From Clostridia bacterium (GTDB lineage: Bacteria; Bacillota; Clostridia; Oscillospirales; Acutalibacteraceae): a DNA stretch of 64,000 nucleotides. The DNA is taken from the NCBI GenBank assembly GCA_017442225.1, contig JAFSAR010000002.1:1-64000 (forward strand). Reading direction: 5' to 3'. Made by a program: the position numbers and the translations under genes. The notes under the pieces are model-generated. The model had not been told where the DNA came from. It did no database searches and saw nothing but the letters and a program-made list of their open reading frames with translations. Of the stretch, positions 7,557 to 16,636 are shown in pieces. Each line of letters starts with the position of its first letter. Within the stretch, counting starts at the first letter, position 1.

Positions 7557-7832
7557 ATGCTATGCAGAATTGACGATTTGCGAAATAAACAGGTGGTTTG
7601 CGTTAAAGACGGCTGTGTATTGGGGTTTATATCCGACGTTGAAATGGATACCGAAAACGGAACGCTTACGTCCATTATCATTTTTGGGCGTTTGCGATTT
7701 TTTGGCTTACTTGGCAGAGAAGAGGACATAGTTATACCGTGGGATGATATAAAAGTAATAGGCGGTGAAACTGTCCTTGTTAACACCGAGGCGCCGCTTT
7801 TTCTGAGTGAAAAAGCGAAAAAATACGGCTGA
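7557..7832 (+). CDS. YlmC/YmxH family protein (PRC-barrel)
   Basis: 91 residues with the YlmC/YmxH pattern: CRIDDLRNKQVVCVKDG at the N terminus, VLGFISDVEMDTENGTL, and IPWDDIKVIGGETVLV. This is a small beta-barrel family found in sporulating Firmicutes, often near sporulation or cell-wall genes; its biochemical role is not established. GAGGGTGATATT precedes the ATG. It stands alone between a divergent tRNA and the glycogen operon. Confidence 0.85.
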   Translation: MLCRIDDLRNKQVVCVKDGCVLGFISDVEMDTENGTLTSIIIFGRLRFFGLLGREEDIVIPWDDIKVIGGETVLVNTEAPLFLSEKAKKYG

Positions 7833-7930
7833 AGTTTTGTTTTGTGTAGAAAATTGGTAAATTTTTGTATATTTTACACAAAAAAGACAAAATGGTAATA
7901 AAAATATTTCCCATTTTTTAACAAAAAGTA

Positions 7931-7959
7931 TTGAAAAATTAAATTTAATTATATATAAT
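7931..7959 (+). promoter_or_regulatory. promoter of the glycogen operon
   Basis: TTGAAA (7931-7936), 17 bp, perfect TATAAT (7954-7959), about 40 bp before the chosen glgB start. A start codon at 7974 would leave almost no leader, which favours the ATG at 8001. Confidence 0.75.
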
Positions 7960-8000
7960 AGATTCGTAAAAATATGCAATTTTACGGAAGGGATGCAAAA

Positions 8001-9875
8001 ATGCGGGATTTTGATAACGGTTTTAATTTAGAAATAAGGAATGACGCTTATGAATATCTGGGTTCGTTTTTAAATGAAGACGTTGCAACCTTTCGAGTGT
8101 GGGCGCCTGCGGCTCAGGCTGTAAGCGTAGTCGGTGACTTTAACGGCTGGACCGTAGGAGAGCATCCTATGTCAAGGATTGCTGACGGCGTTTGGGAAAC
8201 GCAGATAAACGGTATAGAAAATTATGCCGTTTATAAATATGCCGTGACCTCGCCCGAGGGCAAGACAACGATGAAAAGCGACCCGTACGCTCGGCATTTT
8301 GAAACGGCTCCTCAAAACGCGTCAAAGCTTTATGCCGACGACGGCTACGTCTGGGGTGACGGTGCTTGGATAGAAAGTAACCGTCAAAAAAATATTATGG
8401 AATCTCCCGTAAATATATACGAGGTGCATCTGGGTTCGTGGCAGCGTTTTGCTGACGGCAATACCTACGATTACGTTACCGCCGCAAAAGAGATTTCAAA
8501 ATACGTCAAAAAGATGGGATATACCCACATAGAGCTTATGCCGCTTACCGAGCATCCTTTTGAGGGCTCGTGGGGCTATCAGGTAACGGGCTATTTCGCG
8601 CCGACCTCTCGCTACGGCACGCCTGCTAATTTTAAGAAATTTGTTGATATAATGCACGCTGCGGGAATTGGCGTAATACTCGACTGGGTACCCGCGCATT
8701 TTCCTAAAGACGAATTTGGTCTTTACCGTTTTGACGGCACACCCTGTTACGAATATGCAGATGCGCGCAAGGGCGAGCACAAGGAATGGGGAACCTGCGT
8801 GTTTGATTACGGCAAGGTTCAGGTTATGAATTTTCTGATTTCAAGCGCGGTATTTTGGCTTAAAGAATATCATATCGACGGTTTGCGCGTTGATGCGGTA
8901 GCGTCTATGCTTTACCTTGATTACGGTAGAAACGGCGGCGAGTGGTTGCCGAACTCTTATGGTGGACGTGAGCATCTTGAGGCAATTGAGCTGTTGAGGC
9001 AGGTGAACGCTGCGGCATTTAGTGCCAACCCCGCGGTTATGATGATTGCCGAGGAATCAACCGCTTGGCCTATGGTTACAAAGCCCGCTTCTGACGGCGG
9101 TCTTGGTTTTAACTTTAAATGGAATATGGGTTGGATGAACGATATGTTGCGGTATATGTCGTTGGACCCGTTTTTTAGAAAACACAATCACGACTGTTTG
9201 ACCTTTTCGTTCTTTTACGCGTTCAGCGAAAATTTTGTATTGCCGATCTCGCATGACGAGGTGGTGCACGGCAAGTGCTCGCTTATCAATAAAATGCCGG
9301 GCGAATACAAGGACAAATTTGATAACCTGCGCGCGTTTTACGCCTATATGATGGCGCACCCCGGCAAAAAGCTGCTGTTTATGGGGCAAGAATTTGCGCA
9401 GTTTATCGAGTGGAAATATGATGCGGCGCTTGACTGGCTGTTGCTTGATTACGACGCGCACAAACAAATGCAGGGGTATGTAAAAGACCTTAATAAATTT
9501 TATCTTAAAAACAGTCCACTTTGGGAGATAGATTATTCGTGGGAAGGCTTTTCGTGGATATCTAACGATGACTATACGCAAAGCGTAATTTCTTTCCGCC
9601 GCAAAAATCGAGCGGGTGATGAAATAATCTGTGTATGTAATTTTGTGCCGGTATCACGAAGTGACTATCGTATAGGCGTACCGACAGCAGGTAATTATAA
9701 AAAGATGTTTAGTTCTGCCGACGAAAAATACGGCGGTTCGGGCGGTGTGGCTGACTCTTACAAGAGCGAGGCTACCGCTATGCACGGATATGAAAATTCT
9801 GTTTCTCTCGACATACCCGCTCTTTCAGTAACATATTATAAAGTACCTAAAAAGCGCAAATCAAACAAAAAATAG
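8001..9875 (+). CDS. glgB: 1,4-alpha-glucan branching enzyme
   Basis: 624 residues, GH13. It cuts alpha-1,4-glucan and re-attaches the piece by an alpha-1,6 bond. The N-terminal CBM48 contains VVGDFNGW. The catalytic barrel shows YEVHLGSW, the DGLRVDAVASMLY region with the nucleophile Asp, MIAEESTAWP with the acid/base Glu, and ISHDEVVHGKCSL with the transition-state His-Asp. I chose the ATG at 8001 over 7974 because GGAAGGG lies before it. First gene of glgB-glgC-glgD-glgA; 59 bp separate it from glgC. Confidence 0.96.
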   Translation: MRDFDNGFNLEIRNDAYEYLGSFLNEDVATFRVWAPAAQAVSVVGDFNGWTVGEHPMSRIADGVWETQINGIENYAVYKYAVTSPEGKTTMKSDPYARHFETAPQNASKLYADDGYVWGDGAWIESNRQKNIMESPVNIYEVHLGSWQRFADGNTYDYVTAAKEISKYVKKMGYTHIELMPLTEHPFEGSWGYQVTGYFAPTSRYGTPANFKKFVDIMHAAGIGVILDWVPAHFPKDEFGLYRFDGTPCYEYADARKGEHKEWGTCVFDYGKVQVMNFLISSAVFWLKEYHIDGLRVDAVASMLYLDYGRNGGEWLPNSYGGREHLEAIELLRQVNAAAFSANPAVMMIAEESTAWPMVTKPASDGGLGFNFKWNMGWMNDMLRYMSLDPFFRKHNHDCLTFSFFYAFSENFVLPISHDEVVHGKCSLINKMPGEYKDKFDNLRAFYAYMMAHPGKKLLFMGQEFAQFIEWKYDAALDWLLLDYDAHKQMQGYVKDLNKFYLKNSPLWEIDYSWEGFSWISNDDYTQSVISFRRKNRAGDEIICVCNFVPVSRSDYRIGVPTAGNYKKMFSSADEKYGGSGGVADSYKSEATAMHGYENSVSLDIPALSVTYYKVPKKRKSNKK

Positions 9876-9934
9876 TGTGATGGGTTTGACCCTGACACAC
9901 GAAAATCACGGCAAATAAAAAAGGAGATGTTTTT

Positions 9935-11146
9935 GTGATTAAGAAAAAATGCGTTGCAATGCTTCTTGCAGGCGGACAGGGCAGCCGTCTTGGCGTGCTT
10001 ACAGGCAAGATAGCCAAGCCTGCCGTGCCTTACGGCGGAAAGTACAGGATTATTGACTTTCCCTTGTCAAATTGTACTAATTCGGGAATAGATACCGTTG
10101 GTATTCTTACCCAATATAAGCCGCTTGAGCTTAATGATTATGTAGGATCAGGCAAGCCGTGGGACTTGGACCGTCTTAACGGCGGTGTGCATATTCTGCC
10201 ACCGTATCAGGGTCAAAAGGGCGGTGATTGGTATAAGGGCACCGCTAATGCTATCTATCAAAACCTTGAATTTATTGAACGTTACAATCCTGAATATGTA
10301 CTTATTTTGTCGGGTGACCATATATATAAAATGGACTACTCTAAAATGATAGAGCAACACGAACGCACAGGCGCTGCCTGCACAATTTCGGTTTTAGAGG
10401 TATCGCTTGAAGAGGCTTCTCGTTTTGGTATTATGAATACCAACCGCGACGGCAGTATCTATGAATTTGAAGAAAAACCAAAAAATCCAAAGAGCCAGCT
10501 GGCATCTATGGGTATATATGTATTTACCTGGGAAAAGTTAAAGAAGTATCTTACCGAGGATAACGAAAACCCCGAGTCAGACAACGACTTCGGTAAAAAC
10601 GTTATTCCGCTGATGTTGAATAACGGGGAACTTATGATGGTTTACCGTTTTAGTGATTATTGGAAAGACGTTGGTACCGTTGATTCGCTTTGGGAAGCAA
10701 ACCTTGATCTGCTTAATCCAAAGATTGACCTTAACCTTTCCGACCGAGATTGGCGTATCTATTCACGCACAGTGGCTTTGCCTCCGCAGTATATTGCGGA
10801 CAGCGCAAACGTAGAGCATTCGCTTGTAACCGATGGCTGTGAGGTTTACGGAAAACTTGATTATTCTATACTTTTTGAAAACGTAACGGTAGAGCAGGGT
10901 GCCTCAGTTGAATATTCTCTCGTGATGCCTGGTGCTGTTATAAAGAAAGGCGCTAAGGTTAAATATTCTATAATTGCCGAGGATGCCGTAATTGACGAGG
11001 GCGCTTCGGTAGGAGTAGATCCTACTGAAATTGCTGCTGATGATTTTGGCATTACCGTAATCGGCAGCGGTGTTACAGTAGGTAAGGGCGCTAAAGTTGG
11101 CGCTAAAGAAATGATTACAGAAGATGTGAAAGGGGAGGAAGCATAA
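9935..11146 (+). CDS. glgC: glucose-1-phosphate adenylyltransferase, catalytic subunit
   Basis: 403 residues. It makes ADP-glucose from glucose-1-phosphate and ATP, the committed step of glycogen synthesis. The nucleotidyltransferase motif [18 protein letters not shown], the catalytic-Asp segment [10 protein letters not shown] and YWKDVGT are intact, and the C-terminal part is a left-handed beta-helix with hexapeptide repeats. The start is GTG, 8 bp after AAGGAG. Its TAA overlaps the ATG of glgD by one base, so the two subunits are coupled. Confidence 0.96.
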   Translation: MIKKKCVAMLLAGGQGSRLGVLTGKIAKPAVPYGGKYRIIDFPLSNCTNSGIDTVGILTQYKPLELNDYVGSGKPWDLDRLNGGVHILPPYQGQKGGDWYKGTANAIYQNLEFIERYNPEYVLILSGDHIYKMDYSKMIEQHERTGAACTISVLEVSLEEASRFGIMNTNRDGSIYEFEEKPKNPKSQLASMGIYVFTWEKLKKYLTEDNENPESDNDFGKNVIPLMLNNGELMMVYRFSDYWKDVGTVDSLWEANLDLLNPKIDLNLSDRDWRIYSRTVALPPQYIADSANVEHSLVTDGCEVYGKLDYSILFENVTVEQGASVEYSLVMPGAVIKKGAKVKYSIIAEDAVIDEGASVGVDPTEIAADDFGITVIGSGVTVGKGAKVGAKEMITEDVKGEEA

Positions 11147-12264
11147 TGATTTCATCAAGTGTAGCAGGCATTATTTTTGCAAACGCCCACGACGAAACAA
11201 TAGAGCGTCTAACACGGAAAAGGTCGATTGCGTCGATTCCCTTTGGCGGAAGATACCGTCTTATAGATTTTGGACTTTCTAACCTTGTTAATGCGGGAGT
11301 TTCCAATGTTGGTATAATCACCAAAGAAAAATACCGTTCTCTTATGGACCACATTGGCAGCGGTATGCATTGGGATCTTGACCGCAAGAGCGGCGGTATA
11401 AGAATATTGCCCCCCTTTAATTTAAGTCGGGTACGTCTTTATCAGAATCACGTTGAAGCGCTTTACGGCGCAATGGACTTTATTGTTCGTTGTAACGCAA
11501 AACACATAGTGGTTTACGATTCTCGCACCGTAGCAAATATAAATATCAGCGAGGTTATAAAAACCCATGTGGATAACGATGCGGACATTACCGTTGTTTG
11601 CCGCAAGGGACTCGAAATTACAAATATTGACAATACAATGACCCTTGACATTAACAAAGAGGGTAAGGTTGTGCTTACAGGTTTTCCTGCAACGATAGCA
11701 GAGGACGATTATCGCAGTATGGGTATATACGTGTTTAACCGCGAAAAGCTTATTGATATTGTAAAAAATTCTTATGAAACAGGCGGCGACACAATAAACG
11801 ATGATATAATTTCGGCAAATATCGGTATTCTTAATGTTATGGCGTACAAGTTTGACGGTTATTCGGCAATTATGGATTGCCCGAAGGCTTACCGCCGTGC
11901 AAACTTTGATTTGCTAAAGCCGCAAGTTCGCAAGGACCTATTTAATAGCGAACGCCCGATTTACACCAAAACCCGCGACGATATGCCAACCCGCTACGGA
12001 ACACAATCGAGTGTTACCAATTCTTTGATAGCAGAAGGTTGTATTATTGAAGGTACAGTTAAAAACTCTGTGCTTTTCAGAGGCGTAAAGGTAGCAAAAG
12101 GCGCAGTTGTTGAAAACAGCATACTTATGCAGAGCGTATCAGTGGGTGAAGATGCTGTGCTTGATAATGTTGTTTCGGATAAAAATGCCGATATCGGTTG
12201 TGGAATGGTTGTAAAGGGAACCGAAGAAAAAGCATTTTTAATTGAAAAGGGTCAAAAAATATAG
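11146..12264 (+). CDS. glgD: glucose-1-phosphate adenylyltransferase, GlgD subunit
   Basis: 372 residues, a GlgC paralogue. The ATP-binding signature is degenerate (FANAHDETIERLTRKR in place of GGQGSRLG), and the catalytic SGDH segment is replaced by VVYDSRTVANI. This fits the known GlgD role as a regulatory or helper subunit that stimulates GlgC in Firmicutes. GGGAGGAAGC precedes the ATG. Followed by glgA after 10 bp. Confidence 0.92.
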   Translation: MISSSVAGIIFANAHDETIERLTRKRSIASIPFGGRYRLIDFGLSNLVNAGVSNVGIITKEKYRSLMDHIGSGMHWDLDRKSGGIRILPPFNLSRVRLYQNHVEALYGAMDFIVRCNAKHIVVYDSRTVANINISEVIKTHVDNDADITVVCRKGLEITNIDNTMTLDINKEGKVVLTGFPATIAEDDYRSMGIYVFNREKLIDIVKNSYETGGDTINDDIISANIGILNVMAYKFDGYSAIMDCPKAYRRANFDLLKPQVRKDLFNSERPIYTKTRDDMPTRYGTQSSVTNSLIAEGCIIEGTVKNSVLFRGVKVAKGAVVENSILMQSVSVGEDAVLDNVVSDKNADIGCGMVVKGTEEKAFLIEKGQKI

Positions 12265-12274
12265 GAGACAGACA

Positions 12275-13699
12275 ATGAAAATTTTATTTGCAACAAGCGA
12301 GGCTTTACCATTTGCTATGTCGGGCGGCCTTGCCGACGTTTCGGGCGCGCTGCCAAAGGCGCTTCGCCGCAGACTTGTGGGATGCCGCGTGGTTATGCCG
12401 CTTTATAAATCGGTATCTGCCGAGCTTCGCGAAAAAATGACATTTATCGGAAGCATCACCGTTCCTGTATCGTGGAGACGTCAGTATTGCGGCATATTTG
12501 AGGCGCATTTAGACGGAGTTATCTATTATCTTATTGATAATGAATATTACTTTAATCGCGACATGCTTTACGGGCATTATGATGATGCCGAACGTTTTGC
12601 GTTTTTCTCACGCGCTGTGCTTGAGATAATACCTTATATTGATTTCAAGCCTGACATTATCCACTGTAACGACTGGCAGACCGCTATGGTGCCCGTATAC
12701 CTTAATGAATTTTACAAGGCAGACCCGCTTTACAGTGACATAAAGAGCGTGTTTACAATTCACAATATTCAATATCAGGGTAAATACGGTATGGAGCTTT
12801 ACAGCGACCTGTTGGGACTCTTGCCCGGTCGTGAAAGTCTTGTTGAATATGACGGCTGTGTAAACCTTATGAAAGGCGCAATACAGTGCTCCGACAAGGT
12901 TACAACCGTGTCACCTACCTATGCGCGTGAGATACTGGAGCCGTATTATTCACACGGCCTTGACAATATCTTAAAGCAGTTTACCTACAAGCTTACAGGA
13001 ATTGTAAACGGTATCGATTATGATGTTTACAATCCCGAAACCGACCCAATGATATTTAAAAACTTTACGGTTGACACCCTTGTAGACAAGGCTGTCAACA
13101 AGGCTGAGCTTCAAAAGCAGATGGGACTACCCGAAAAGGCAGACACCCCTGTTATAGGTATTGTTACACGCCTTGTAAAGCATAAGGGGCTTGACCTTGT
13201 AAAGCATGTGTTTGAAGAAATTTTACAGGCTGATGTTCAGTTTGTGATTTTGGGTTCAGGCGAATATGAATTTGAAAGCTTTTTCTATGAAATGGCGCAG
13301 AAATATCCTGACAAGGTTGGCCTTAAAATTGGCTTCGATGCCACACTTGCTCATCGTATCTACGCGGGTGCCGACATATTCTTAATGCCAAGTAAAAGCG
13401 AGCCTTGCGGTTTGGCTCAAATGGTGGCGCTTCGTTACGGAACAGTGCCTATCGTTCGTGAAACGGGCGGTCTTAATGATACTATTGCTGACAGCGGTGA
13501 CGGTGAGGGTAATGGATTCACCTTTAAAAACTTCAATGCCCACGAAATGCTCAATTCTGTATGGCGCGCGCTTGCAGGCTATAGCGACAAGCAGGGCTGG
13601 GATATACTGCGCCGCCGCGGTATGAACTGCAACAACAGTTGGGGCGCATCGGCAAGTGCTTATATAGGGCTCTATAAAGAACTTGTGGGCAAAAAATAA
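12275..13699 (+). CDS. glgA: glycogen synthase (ADP-glucose)
   Basis: 474 residues, GT5. It transfers glucose from ADP-glucose to the non-reducing end of glycogen. Recognisable segments are MKILFATSEALPF, DIIHCNDWQTAM, TIHNIQYQGKYG, GIVTRLVKHKG and PSKSEPCGLAQM. The usual KXGGL sugar-nucleotide motif reads MSGGL, so its lysine is replaced by methionine. I chose the ATG at 12275 because AGGAG lies 8 bp before it. Last gene of the glg operon, followed by a hairpin at 13707-13735. Confidence 0.94.
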   Translation: MKILFATSEALPFAMSGGLADVSGALPKALRRRLVGCRVVMPLYKSVSAELREKMTFIGSITVPVSWRRQYCGIFEAHLDGVIYYLIDNEYYFNRDMLYGHYDDAERFAFFSRAVLEIIPYIDFKPDIIHCNDWQTAMVPVYLNEFYKADPLYSDIKSVFTIHNIQYQGKYGMELYSDLLGLLPGRESLVEYDGCVNLMKGAIQCSDKVTTVSPTYAREILEPYYSHGLDNILKQFTYKLTGIVNGIDYDVYNPETDPMIFKNFTVDTLVDKAVNKAELQKQMGLPEKADTPVIGIVTRLVKHKGLDLVKHVFEEILQADVQFVILGSGEYEFESFFYEMAQKYPDKVGLKIGFDATLAHRIYAGADIFLMPSKSEPCGLAQMVALRYGTVPIVRETGGLNDTIADSGDGEGNGFTFKNFNAHEMLNSVWRALAGYSDKQGWDILRRRGMNCNNSWGASASAYIGLYKELVGKK

Positions 13700-13706
13700 A
13701 AACAAA

Positions 13707-13735
13707 AAATAGCAGGGCAATTAGCTCTGCTATTT
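13707..13735 (+). terminator. hairpin between glgA and uppP
   Basis: AAATAGCAG and CTGCTATTT form a 9-bp stem, extended by three more pairs. Only TTT follows, then the GCGAGG ribosome site of uppP, so it may be a leaky terminator that allows read-through. Confidence 0.55.
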
Positions 13736-13752
13736 AGCGAGGTACATAATTT

Positions 13753-14607
13753 ATGCCAAATATTTTTGAAATAATTAAAACGGTGATACTAGGCATTGTA
13801 GAGGGTATTACCGAATGGTTACCCATAAGCAGCACAGGCCATATGATTTTGGTTGACGAGTTTATGAAGCTAAATGTCCGTGATGAGTTTATGGATATTT
13901 TTTTGGTGGTAATCCAACTTGGCGCGATACTCGCTGTGGTAATACTTTTTTGGAGTAAGCTGTGGCCGTTTAATTTAAGCAAACAAAAGCGTACAATGGG
14001 CGAAAACATTGTTGACCTTGACAAAATTTTGCTTTGGGTAAAAATTCTTATCGCAAGTGTGCCAGCGGCAATTATCGGTCTTGCCTTTGACGACCAGATA
14101 GATGAAATGCTCACAGGCGATATGCGCGCTTTTGTGGTAGCGGCGGCGCTTATTGTTTACGGTATTCTTTTTATAGTTATCGAAAATTTAAGAAAAAAAG
14201 AAACACTCACCGACCTTAACAAAATGCCATACTTAACTGCGCTTTACATAGGTCTTGTTCAGTGCTTATCCTTAGTGCCTGGTACGTCACGAAGTGGTTC
14301 CACCATTTTGGGCGCATCGTTACTTGGTACTTCGCGTACCGTTGCGGCAGAGTTTTCCTTCTTTTTGGGCATTCCCGCAATGTTTGGCGCAAGCGCAATA
14401 AAACTACTTAAGTTTTTCCTTGATGGACTCACCTTTACAAGTGCCGAGATTATAATTATGTTAGTCGGTTGTGCGGTTAGTTTTGTGGTATCTATTCTTG
14501 CTATTAAGTTTTTGGTATCTTATATCAAAAAGCACGACTTCAAGGCGTTTGGTTGGTATCGCATAATCCTTGGTATTGCGGTAATTTTGTATTTTGCATT
14601 TTGCTGA
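13753..14607 (+). CDS. uppP: undecaprenyl-diphosphatase (UppP/BacA)
   Basis: 284 residues, with about eight membrane segments. It removes a phosphate from undecaprenyl diphosphate to recycle the lipid carrier for peptidoglycan; overexpression of the family gives bacitracin resistance. The two family signatures are present: EGITEWLPISSTGHMIL near the N terminus and LVPGTSRSGSTILGASLLG near residue 175. It lies 53 bp after glgA with a weak hairpin between, so partial co-transcription is possible. Confidence 0.95.
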   Translation: MPNIFEIIKTVILGIVEGITEWLPISSTGHMILVDEFMKLNVRDEFMDIFLVVIQLGAILAVVILFWSKLWPFNLSKQKRTMGENIVDLDKILLWVKILIASVPAAIIGLAFDDQIDEMLTGDMRAFVVAAALIVYGILFIVIENLRKKETLTDLNKMPYLTALYIGLVQCLSLVPGTSRSGSTILGASLLGTSRTVAAEFSFFLGIPAMFGASAIKLLKFFLDGLTFTSAEIIIMLVGCAVSFVVSILAIKFLVSYIKKHDFKAFGWYRIILGIAVILYFAFC

Positions 14608-14743
14608 TTTATAAAAGGCTACAGTTCTCTTGTTAAATTGCAAGAGAATTGGTATTATTATGCTTTTTAAAATATAATTTTATTGTCACAAAACACGATT
14701 TTTTAAGGTTTATATATTAAAAGTTTAAAACGGGGGAAGTAAA

Positions 14744-16009
14744 ATGAAAAAGATTATTGCAATTATTTTTTCTTTTGTCATTGTTTTGACATGTGCATCG
14801 TGTAAAAAGGATACTAATACATTAAGCAGCTACATAGATACAAAAAGTGAAGTTGAGTCTATAATAAGTGATACAGAAGATGCGGTGTCGCAGAATACAG
14901 CAACCCAAACCGAGTCGACATCTAACGAGAGTGTGCCCGAACCAACATCTTCTGAAAAACAGTCGGTTTCTAGTAAAGAAACGGTCTCTACTCAATCAAA
15001 TAAACAACCTGACAAGCAAACCGAATCTAGCGAAGAATCAAAACCTGTATCTTCTGCAGAGAGTCAACAGCCTACAGTATCGGAAGAAATAGATAGTTCT
15101 ACCGAAGAAAAAATCGAAGAGGAAATTCCGAACGACATAATAGGTGGCGACGAGGAATCTGATATTGTTTTAGGTGTAGATTATGGAGCTTTTTTGTATG
15201 AAGGAACCTTTATTTCGGTAGTTGATGATAAAAATATAACCTATTCTATTTTTAGAGATCCAAATGCCATTGCAGCATACGATGTTCAAAACTTTGAAAT
15301 GCTTTATACCACTTCGTTGCCGGGTAAACCCGCAGAGATTCAGGTGGAGGGAAACAATCTTTATATTTCGTATCCCGATTTAAAATGCATAAAAGTGTAT
15401 AACAAAACGACGTTTAGCCTTATTGAATCAATTTCCTTACCAAATGTAGTTTCTTCGTTTTGTATAGACGGCGATCTTGTTTATTATTCAGAACACGATC
15501 AGCATTGTAAAGTTTATTGCACCAACTTACAAACCAAAGAAACTAAAATGATAAAAAACGGGAATGTTTCAAAGTCGTTTTATTTCCCAAAACTTGCGTT
15601 AAATAAGGAGTTAGGCTTGCTTTATATTGGGGAATCCGGTTCAACAGGCAGTGCGCTTTATTATTACAATACGTCAGACCTTAGTTTGCATTCCGTGTTT
15701 AAGAAAGATAATTATGGCTTAACAAATCAAAAAAGAACGTTGTTTTATGTGGGTAACAGTGTTTTTTGGGGTGGATTTCGTTTTGGTGCGGACAGTGCCG
15801 AAAACATAATAGGCAGCTATAGTGGCAACTCAATCTATTATGCTGACCAAAATTTTGTTATAACTGTAAAAGGAATTTATGACACCGAGAGTTATCAGTA
15901 TTTGGGCACCGTTGAACACGCAACACATATGGCGGTGACGGAAAATCAAACGTTGATTACGGTATTTAGTCACTATCCTGGAAAAGTTGTGGTTGTAGTT
16001 CCGTATTAA
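14744..16009 (+). CDS. putative lipoprotein with Ser/Glu-rich linker and beta-propeller-like domain
   Basis: 421 residues. A signal peptide ends in TCASC, a lipoprotein-type cysteine at residue 20. Residues 30-140 are a low-complexity Ser/Thr/Glu/Gln linker. The rest consists of repeating beta-strand units (EMLYTTSLPGKPAEIQVEG, LKCIKVYNKTTFSLIESI) that resemble a PQQ/WD-like propeller. It would sit outside the membrane on a long stalk. I do not recognise a specific family, and no function is visible. The gene stands alone. Confidence 0.7.
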   Translation: MKKIIAIIFSFVIVLTCASCKKDTNTLSSYIDTKSEVESIISDTEDAVSQNTATQTESTSNESVPEPTSSEKQSVSSKETVSTQSNKQPDKQTESSEESKPVSSAESQQPTVSEEIDSSTEEKIEEEIPNDIIGGDEESDIVLGVDYGAFLYEGTFISVVDDKNITYSIFRDPNAIAAYDVQNFEMLYTTSLPGKPAEIQVEGNNLYISYPDLKCIKVYNKTTFSLIESISLPNVVSSFCIDGDLVYYSEHDQHCKVYCTNLQTKETKMIKNGNVSKSFYFPKLALNKELGLLYIGESGSTGSALYYYNTSDLSLHSVFKKDNYGLTNQKRTLFYVGNSVFWGGFRFGADSAENIIGSYSGNSIYYADQNFVITVKGIYDTESYQYLGTVEHATHMAVTENQTLITVFSHYPGKVVVVVPY

Positions 16010-16043
16010 ATTTTGTTTAGAAAACCCACAAAATAAAAAACAC

Positions 16044-16071
16044 TTGATTTTATTAAATTTTGTGTTATAAT
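16044..16071 (+). promoter_or_regulatory. promoter of the rimP-nusA-infB operon
   Basis: TTGATT (16044-16049), 16 bp, perfect TATAAT (16066-16071). Transcription should begin just before the leader hairpin at 16099. Confidence 0.75.
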
Positions 16072-16098
16072 ATGTGTAGTGAATATTTTTTAAGAAAG

Positions 16099-16129
16099 GT
16101 GAGTGGTGCAAGCCGCTCACTTTTGTTTT
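16099..16129 (+). promoter_or_regulatory. leader hairpin/attenuator of the nusA operon
   Basis: GTGAGTGG (16099-16106) and CCGCTCAC (16113-16120) form an 8-bp stem with one G.T pair, directly followed by TTTTGTTTT. This is an intrinsic terminator shape within a roughly 75-nt leader, before rimP. In other bacteria the nusA operon is autoregulated by termination factors, so attenuation here is a reasonable inference. Confidence 0.65.
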
Positions 16130-16154
16130 CCACTAAAGAAAGAGAGGAATAACT

Positions 16155-16607
16155 ATGGCAAGTATAGCCGACAAGGTTTATGACCTTGTAAAGCCGACGG
16201 TGGAATCGTGTGGAGTATCTCTGTGGGATGTCCGCTTTGTAAAAGAGGGCGCGTCACACTATTTACGCATTTTTATCGACAAGCCCGAGGGTATCAGTAT
16301 TAACGACTGCACCGACGTATCGCACGCGATTGACCCCGTAATTGATGAGGCCGACCCCATTGACGGCTCTTATTATCTTGAGGTGTGTTCACCGGGTACA
16401 GAGCGTGAGCTTAGCCGTCCGCATCATTTTGAGTACGGAATAGGTAAAGAGGTTACGGTAAAGCTCTTTAAAGCAATTGACGGTAAAAAAGAGTTTACAG
16501 GTACACTCAAAAGCTATAACGGTGACATAGTGCTTGATACCGAAAACGGTGAATTGACTTTACTTAAAGGCAGTTATTCAAAAGTATTTATTGCAGAAGC
16601 ATTTTAA
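16155..16607 (+). CDS. rimP: ribosome maturation factor RimP
   Basis: 150 residues, needed for 30S subunit maturation. The N-terminal alpha/beta domain shows LRIFIDKPEGISINDC and DPIDGSYYLEVCSPGTERELSRP, the family signature; the C-terminal domain is SH3-like. GAGAGGAATAACT precedes the ATG. First gene of the long nusA/infB operon; nusA follows after 29 bp. Confidence 0.95.
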   Translation: MASIADKVYDLVKPTVESCGVSLWDVRFVKEGASHYLRIFIDKPEGISINDCTDVSHAIDPVIDEADPIDGSYYLEVCSPGTERELSRPHHFEYGIGKEVTVKLFKAIDGKKEFTGTLKSYNGDIVLDTENGELTLLKGSYSKVFIAEAF

Positions 16608-16636
16608 AATATAACAAGGATAGAGGTAATTACAAA

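Noticed and set aside
14608..14743. Promoter and terminator between uppP and the lipoprotein gene
   Set aside because: A TTCTCTTG/CAAGAGAA hairpin exists near 14624-14648 but lacks a T run, and the TTGTCA at 14683 has no -10 at a proper distance.
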